Below are positions 11,201-20,200 of a stretch of DNA of 64,000 bases, piece after piece. Under the pieces are notes generated by a model. The model did no database searches, was not told the origin of the DNA, and saw only the letters and a program-made list of their open reading frames with translations. The DNA is from Lineus longissimus. Lineage: Eukaryota > Nemertea > Pilidiophora > Heteronemertea > Lineidae. The stretch covers positions 7,380,501-7,444,500 of the forward strand of contig NC_088311.1 of the NCBI RefSeq assembly GCF_910592395.1, written 5' to 3'. Each line of letters starts with the position of its first letter. The first letter of the stretch is position 1. The position numbers were made by a program, and so were the translations under genes.

Positions 11201-14200
11201 AAGGTAGAATGTTATCATTGGTTGTGGTTCAAATCGTGTTTGCAACTTTTATGTACATTTGCTTTATCACAGCATTCAAGCATTAAAATACTTTCAATTG
11301 ATGTATTTTTTGTGAGGTTTATGGATGCTTTCAGGCTTGATAGATTTTTTTTGCATATTTAGCTTTATATTGGAGGGGGTAAAGAGTCCTGGTGAGGTGG
11401 CTTGAATAGAATACTGTAGTTTGTTAAAAATTTTGGCTCTTTGTTAACATAACTTTTCAGTCATTTTCATCTTATGATGGGCGTTTTCAGTGAATCTGGT
11501 TTGGGTGATTTGGTGAGAGTTTCATTTTTGTCTTGTAGTATGTTAGGAAATTATTTGAATAGTTGGAAAGAGTAGAGTGTAGATTTTGGTCATCAGAACA
11601 TAACTCAGACAAACTATAATGTAAAGGGTTAAAAATTGTCAGTTGTAAAGATTTGTTTATTAGCGTATTATTGTTTGTTTGCCACCATCAGAGATGAGTG
11701 GGTGGGTGGGTGGGTGGGTAAGAGTTAGGGAGGGTGGGTTGTGGAGTTGAGCATAAGGGCAGAATAAGCTTTAAAGTAATATGAGCATATTTTGTGGTGC
11801 CTGACATAATGTCCAACACCTTACCTGATACTTGGTTTGCAGTTAAAAGATGTCGGGCAGGGTGTGATTGGTGCCTGTCTAACCAAGGTCTAGTGTCTGC
11901 CATTGACTCTTAACCTTTCAAGACTTTTCTTTGACGTTAACAGGGAATAACCACGAAGCTTTCTCTTTCAGAATTCCCTACCACTCGAATGGAGATGCAA
12001 GCAGTTGCTAACATCTTCGATCGTGATGGTGATGGTTTCATCGACTATAAGGAATTTGTCTCAGCGCTGCGGCCAGAACGAGAGGTAAGACCCAGGGTTT
12101 ATCTTACGAATGTGTATTGACGAGATGTGACTTGGATAAGCAGCATTTAATAATCTGGTTATCTGAGATCATTGGAGTTCTAATTCATTTCAATCTTAGG
12201 GCTTAACCAATGGCTGATATTTATAAAAGACTAGTAAATGCTTTTACTTTAAACTTCATGTACATTTACACTAGCCATCTCTGTAGAAAACTGAAGTAAA
12301 AGCATTTACTAGTCTTTATAAAAATTAGCCCATAACTCAAACTTTATCTGAGATACAAATGACTGCTATATTAACTCTTGATACTTTCCATTTCAGTCAT
12401 CACGCCGCGGCACCGAGTCACAACGTATCCTCGATGAAGTCAAAGCACAATGCTCAAAGTGTACCTGCCAGCGCCAGTTCCGCATTCACAAGATCGGAGA
12501 GGGCAAATACAGGGTGAGTTGATGGAGTTCATCAGTTGATGTGCAAGTCTTACTCATCAGGTCTATTTCATTGTCACTTTTGAGTTCCAGATATGTTTGT
12601 TGTTTCTATCATAAACAATATATCCTACCAGCTCTTTCGTTCGAATCAAGGACGTTTTATAGTAGTTTGACTATTTTATCAGATAATTCTCGATCCCTGT
12701 TATGTGAGAAAAGTCGTTCCATTCCCACCCCGTGTATTGAATGACAATGTTACCTTTCCAGAACCACTATATCAGTGCCCCTCAAAATAACGAGTTAAAG
12801 GTACGAAGCCACCTATAATGCCATGATACGGCCAAAGTCTGACACTCCAAACAATTCAGAACAATTCCTGTCTGGCACTTTCCTCAACGATTTAATCTGC
12901 ATGTCCACAAACCAACATCACATTTCATGTGCAAAAATCACTGCTGATATAAAATCTGAGCCATAGTTCTCATCTATAGCTCGATAGATCGAAGGCAGAT
13001 GGAAGATCATGTATCAGGGTCGTCTGATGATTTCGTCAAAGTGATGAATTGTCTTTGCAAGCCATGGTCAATAATGCTACAAGTCAATCAGCCATCACAC
13101 ACACCTTTCTTTCATTTTGCATGAAGTTAATATGTTTTTCACATTCACGTCTTGAGTACTGACATATTGAAAATGACATTACAGAAGCTTGATTCCTGTG
13201 TTCCAGTGGGAATGGCAGACAGGGGAGACTCCTGTTGGCAGTTTTGTGTAATTTAACTTGACCAACCTGTGTTCTGCCTTTCAACTCCCTTCAACACAAA
13301 GTTTGTCATATTTCAAGTAGAAAAATGTATAGAATAGAAAAGTCAGTTTACGTTCTCTCTTTACAGTTTGGTGAATCTCAGAAACTGCGCCTGGTACGAA
13401 TCCTGCGCAGTACTGTCATGGTGCGAGTGGGCGGAGGATGGGTGGCGCTCGATGAGTTCCTCGTCAAGAATGACCCATGCCGAGGTAGGTGGCGCTCTCG
13501 CCTAGCGACGAGAACATTCAGCATCAATTTATAGTTCTGTCATTCGTTAAAATATTCAACAAGAAAGCTCTACATATGTGTATTAAGTTGCTGATCGACT
13601 ATATCTAGGTATCTTAATGGCTCAATCTGCTTTGATGTCGTACCTTTAATTTCTGCATTCAATATTCATAAATATTGAGACGAACTATCTCCTAAAGAAA
13701 AATATGCATCTTAATTTGTTGTCGTTACTACTTTGTTTCCTCTGCTCATGTATTATCTGACTTGACGTTGTTTACAGAGGGACACAAAATGCTGGGGGCG
13801 CCACCGATGATGATAACGCCACCACGCATGACCCCACCACTAGCCGGTATTTTAACTGATAACACTTACTCCTGTAATTAAGCTTAATCTATTCGCCTGG
13901 GAGGTGGAAGTTTTCATCCACTTTTGGTGCAGATTTTTTTCATTAATCTAAATGTATGCAATGAGGCTAATAGAAAAGTTTTTGATTTTTCGAGGTGACT
14001 TTTAGAAAATCTCGTGGTGGCAGGATCCAAGCGTTCAAGCATTACAAGCTTCCTCTTGCTTTTCGGGACGGTGTTACATCTCCCTATGTTTTGATTTGAT
14101 GCTTGTGTCTGCTTTTGTTAATGTTACTTGACTTTGTTCATGTAATTTGTTGTTTCAATGCACTACACTTATTGTACATGTTCTGTTGTTCATCTTTTTA

Positions 14201-17200
14201 GTTCTTGTTAAGTTTCAGTCAAGAAACTAAGAGCTTCCACGACAAGATTCATCTGCACAATTCAATTTCAGGTTTCATTTTCACTTGTATTGTACTGTTA
14301 TATGACGTGAGATATTGTACTGGTAAACAGAGGTCGAAGACTTCAATAGTTGAGGAGGAATGAGTTAAAATTGATTTGATAATGTGATTTTGTCCTTGCA
14401 AAGCACTAATAAGAATACACCAATCTTGAAAATTGGTCAAATCTCTTAAAACTCACTCCAGATTGATCTCTCTGTTGAACAGTTGAATGCACTTGTCTTC
14501 ACATCATTGCCCAGTTACTATGGTGATATTAGCATGCTTTTAAGTTCGCTTGAATTCATGGAGGATTGATTTTGAACAATGTTTCGTTTGCAATTTTTGG
14601 AAATGTTTTGGAAGTTGGAAGATGCTGACTCTAGTTGCATGGTGTACATGTACATGTAGATACATGTATGCGACAAATTACTTAACAATATATTTTAAGT
14701 TTTCTTCATTTTTCCATCGCGTATCTTGTCGACAGTTTCCACAAAGAACTTTAATGCACATCATGACTTGGGTTGATTAGCATGGTCAAAATCTCCGTTT
14801 GTATTGAGAATTCAAAAAATATTTTCTAATTCTCTAGTGCTGTATTATTAATGTCAAGTTTTAACCTGTCGCACTGTCTCATTCACCCAACCCAGCTCAT
14901 CTCCTCTGGATCTACTTGGAATTGTATAGATTATAAGGTATTAAACCTTTTCTCAAGTCTCAACAACATTTCTTCTTCCCAAAAAGGATTTCATATGTGT
15001 ATGTATTATCTACTACCATTCCATGACCATGATTTCAGATTTTGAGCATGTTTCCTCGATTTGAATAACCAAATTAACCCTCCGACAGTCATTACACGTA
15101 TGCACCTTTATTGAAACAATTCTGACTCAAAATTTTGGCCTGATGATTCAAATGAAATCCAGTAATTGCTTCAACATTTTTCCTTCCATTGAATTTTTGT
15201 CAATTTTTGTCAATTTTTTATTTTGCTTTCTTTTCTTTTAGTTTTTCACTTCATTTTCGTCCAAGTCTGTTGGCAAAAACAACTGAGTGTTGCAATTACG
15301 TTGTCTATTGCCCTTTTTTTCAGCATTGCTTTGATATTTTTTGTACTTGAAGTATGTGAGACGTCTTAATATCAACTTTGGTCAAACTTCTGCAAAAATT
15401 ATTCTGCAAGATGGGTCAATTTAACACCTGGCTCTTATTTTAAGAATTTATCGAGTTTTAATTTCAATAATTTGCTTAAGCTTATGAGTAGGGTAACATT
15501 CGAAAGGATAATTCAATTTTTGTTCCTGGGCAGAATTTTCTGATAAAGGTGTCGACATATTTTGTTGATCCTCTGTCCCAATGGTCCAGCCTCATCGTTA
15601 CCATGGTAACTGTGAGCACATTGTTCCTTTCTGTGCTGTCTGGTAATCTGCTAGTGCCTGTTTTCTTTTTTGCTCACATAGAACGGTTTGTCCCCCTTCC
15701 TGGAGGTCTAGGTAGAGTAGTCTGTAGATTACACTGGCGTTAGTATTCATATTGCTATACTCTTCTCGATGTTGGATGTTTGACCTTCAGGGTGCCAAAG
15801 GTCAAAGGACACTTCCTGTATGACACCTCCTGTATGACACCGTTTATCAAAGGTGTGTCATGAGAAAAGGCAGTACAATTCCAGATTACCTGCTAGATGT
15901 AATTTCTGCATGCAATGGGGTAAGAAGGGTAAACCAAGTCACCTTGACTTTACTGCAGGAATTGACCTTGACCCTGACATTGGCATGCCTTTGACCTTGA
16001 AAGGATTGAAAAAGTTTGCTGCAAAGTCATGAGCTTAACTTTCCATCAGGAAGACAGCTTAGTGATTGATTTACATTCGAATTGGTCATGAAAATCCTTC
16101 AGTTGTTTCGAACGTATTCAATCCTTTCCTGGCTCAATAAGAATAGTGGAGATGTTGTTCAATGTTCACCTTTTTGATGGCGTTACTTAATTCAAAATAC
16201 CATCATGCACTTTCCACCAATTGCGCCAGATGTTGAAGCGTTAATAATCTGTCTGTTGTTGCTGCCATATCATAGTCATCATCATATTGCCAATTTCCCA
16301 GCTCTGGCCATGATGTCAACTTCACAATCCTATAAAGATAATGAAAATGTAGACATATTCCTTCGTACCGTCATACAACCATTACCATGGTGTTGCTTTT
16401 GATGTGTAGAGGAAAATCCTGCTTTCAAAATATTTTTTGAGAGCCATGGATATATTCATCCGTGGGAGTGCAGCACTTGATGGGGTCGACCAACTTTTAA
16501 CACTTGTGACATAACACACCTTCAGTCAGGACGTCGGGCATCACTATCCTGAAATGCAGATACAGGACAGGACATGATGTCTTTTGACCCCATCAGGAGC
16601 TGCACTCTTAATAATGGAGGAATACAGTCTATTTTCAGGAAATATGGAAGAGACATCAGGTGGTCAGGGCTATGGATTATTAAGAGAAAAGCCTGGGTCG
16701 ACCAGCTGGTGGCGGAACTGCTAGTGGTATAATACTGTTTGTGTATTACCATCTTCTAGTGGTACTCCTATATCACAACTTATCTTTCACTAGCAGTGTT
16801 AGATAGAGGAGAGCTCCCAACACAAATGCTTTCTGTTTCAAACTACCGCTACTGTTGAACCTCTCTATTGTTTTCAAATATTGAGCGTGTAAACAAACTT
16901 TGCTTAATATTGGGAAACTCGGCCACCGGGTGTAGCCACCTCTGTCTCATGAGTATACCGGGAATCAAACCAGCAACCTCGAGGTGAAAGGTGCCAATGG
17001 TAGACTTCTTGATTCTAGCATGAAAAGTTTGACCATGCACAAAAGTTAAGATACATGTAATGCACTAAAACACTGCACTGAGTCATAGTATATGTGGTGC
17101 CTTGCTATACCGTAGTGTGTGGTAGAACTGGTGTCTGTTGTTGGTTCTTCTTGTTGACTGTTGTATTTTCACATCACGTTACGTCAAAACTTCGCCACCA

Positions 17201-20200
17201 ATGTACGAGTGAATCGGAAATGATGTAACTGACGTAAGCGCAAATCAAACGTGATGTCGTTGACGTTGGAAAAAGCATAACTGCGCTGTGCTAAATATGT
17301 GACAATGATCTTATTCACCTCTTGCACACTGTCGTGTTTTGATGTTGTTGTGTCATGTGCAAGTGTATGGTTCTGTCCTTCAAAATGTACCCCTCAAGCA
17401 CCATAGTCATCAAAAGCATCATTTCATACTCTCCATCAATTACTTTTGATGTTGTTCTGTGTGTATGCATAGCTGCCAACCACTATGGATTGTCTGCAGG
17501 TTTTCGGTTTCGACCCCTTCATAAGACCTTACGGTTATGCGAGCTAAAACGAAAGTTGTGGAGAGAAAAATGCCTATGCAAGACTCCACTATGCTTAACA
17601 ATTACCAAGCTGCATGATTATTTGTGCTGTACTTATCATAATGTGTCTTCCATATGATGCTGTGCAAGCTTCAAAATTGTATGCAGCAATTCTTTTTCAC
17701 CAAACACATGGCACAAAACTTTATTAAAGTCGGCAAATATACTTGCTCAAAAGCAACTTTGATATAAGAAAGATATTCTAGACAACACTGCAGATTTATT
17801 TGTCAGTGATAGAAAGACATTAACTGCAGGTGAGGTACAGGCAAGTTTCTGTTCGATTATTCGGTATGACCACCGGAATATACAGACAAATCAACTAATT
17901 TTGGAGAAATACAATTGGACTGAATTTAGGGTTGGCAGCAATGTATATGAGCTAGTACTATCAGCAAATTATATCATTATTTAATCCTGGGTGTTCTATT
18001 CCTATATAGGGAGAAAACTCAGAACGCGGAGAAAAATCTTCCACACTAACATAGCACCCAGGTTAGATTTATAAAATTCTGAGCTTGGCTTTTAAGATAC
18101 AGGACTGCAAAGTAATCTGCCCGGCATCGTGTCAATAGGGTATCGGCCAAACTATGTCTATCGCTATGTCATGATGACGATTTTGTCAGAGTCTTGACGT
18201 CATTTTGACGCACACCTTAGTGAAAATTAGCACCACCTATTGGGATGCCGATATACTATCCTCTTTCATGAGATGAGCAAAAGGATAATTGCCGCATATT
18301 CGGCAGATTATTTGCAGCCCTGTCTGAAAATGTGTCGCTCTTTCGAATGATTGATAAACTGTGGGTATATTTTGAAAACCTGAATCTGGCTCTATGTGTC
18401 ATCGATGTCGTTCACATCCATTTGTCGTCATGTTTACACTCACACTTGGCACAACAACAACAACAACAACAACAAAGAAATATCTCTTAGATTGTTTGCC
18501 CGAGGGGTACCGCGGTTGCAGTTTGGTTCTTGATTGGCAGCAACTCATCTCAACATTGCTGCAAATTTTTAGTTCATTGGCTACGCATGAGTGCGGTGCA
18601 GATGATAAGTCTACTTTTCTTGGCTTTTCTGCAGGCATGTTGACAGGGATCGCTGCTGTCTGAAGCCAAATGTCAACCACAGTGCCCCTGTTGCGGAGGT
18701 TACAAAATAATACGTCCTGGCATTGACAACGAATCGGTCGTTAGTAGATGCAGGACTGGGCATCTTTGAATGTTCATGACCTTGACATTGACTAGATTAT
18801 CAATCATTAATTTCCAAGTTTTTATTTATTCCAGCTTTAATTATTTACGATTTTTAACTGAATAGCTCTCCTGAATGATGCACACTTTCAAGCTAGGAGT
18901 TCACAATTTTTTTCAGCACTAAGTTTTGTTTTTCTAGTCTAAGTACAATACAGAAGGTGTCGTTTGCTAATTTACGTCTTTCTTACCTCCGCAGTTGGTG
19001 TATGGCGACGTTGCCGTTACCATCTAATACGACGTCGACTTTTTGCCGCTCGCAGTAGGTGTCTGGTACTTTTTGAGAATGCGAAATCGGCATGAAAAAA
19101 ATGCATCAATTAATAGAATTTGTCTTTTTTTCTAGGAGTTTTTGAATGAATTGTGCATCTTCCCTACTTGCATCTATAACATAACATCTAAAAGGGAGCA
19201 CCATTTTGCTTGTGTCAACTGCCAGTATATCCTAGACAGTCTCATCTGACATGCATATCAAAATTTATAAGGACATATGTTTTTTGGGTTAAATTGATCT
19301 TGAAAGGTTGAGGTACCTTTGCCAAACATATGGGGCTAACAATGGTATACTTTCAGATGACGGTTCTTCCTAAAATGAGCTTTGTGCTACCCAGAAAGCA
19401 CTGTTTAACACTAATAAAGGACTGATGGTGATTTCATGAAGATTGACCAAGTTTTGCATTTTGCTGTTTTATAATTTGTGATAGAATACACTAGTATGGC
19501 ACATTGACAAGATTTGTGATAAAGGTTCACAATTGTGCATAGATTTTGGTGAGATCACCATCAGTCCTGGCCAATTAGCTGTTCAATACTAATAATGTAA
19601 AATAATCCATGGAATGAAATTGGGAATGTTGCTTTGCATCTTAGTAGTTACATGTAGATGAATGGGATGCTGATTCCTGAAATGCATGTATTGTACAGAA
19701 AACATTCGGTGTTATTTAGCACTTGGAATTTCCACCAGTTTACTAAATCCAGTTGAGTATATACAGAAAAATTACCAAAAAACGCAATCTCCAAAAGCGG
19801 CTGCCACTGGGTGAAAAGTAGCTGACGAAATTTTGCACATGATCACCAGATAATACTTGAAACAGTCAAAAATGTTTGAATGGCCTTTTATACCAGTAGA
19901 ACAGCAGAAGTGCTTTTGGTACAAATTCCTCCAGTAGTCCTCTGGAAAACTTTTTCAGAGCAAGAAAATCAACACCATCATCCATCATCTGCCGTTCAAT
20001 GTGTGCTTTTACCCAGATGTATCCCATGCTTGCACTCTTCGGGGCTGCCAACCCATCAGTACTTTCAGTATTCAGTCCTGAAATTGGTGACAATTTGTAA
20101 ATCAGAACTGAAAGCCACCAACATTTTCTTTCCTTATGAGTTGAAAAAATATTGACGTGTACAAATCTTTTGGTTAATAATACTGAAGAAGGTGAAATTT

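Noticed and set aside
11159-11203. Phase-compatible 45-nt open segment between the EF-hand exons
   Set aside because: Weak donor (GTAGAA) and unremarkable composition. It shows that such matches arise by chance, so it was not listed as an exon.
14896-14937. 42-nt segment with acceptor- and donor-like ends in the tail intron
   Set aside because: In the required phase it contains a TAA stop.
18399-18680. Minus-strand open frame with a poly-Val stretch
   Set aside because: Created by the (CAA)n microsatellite; no family similarity.
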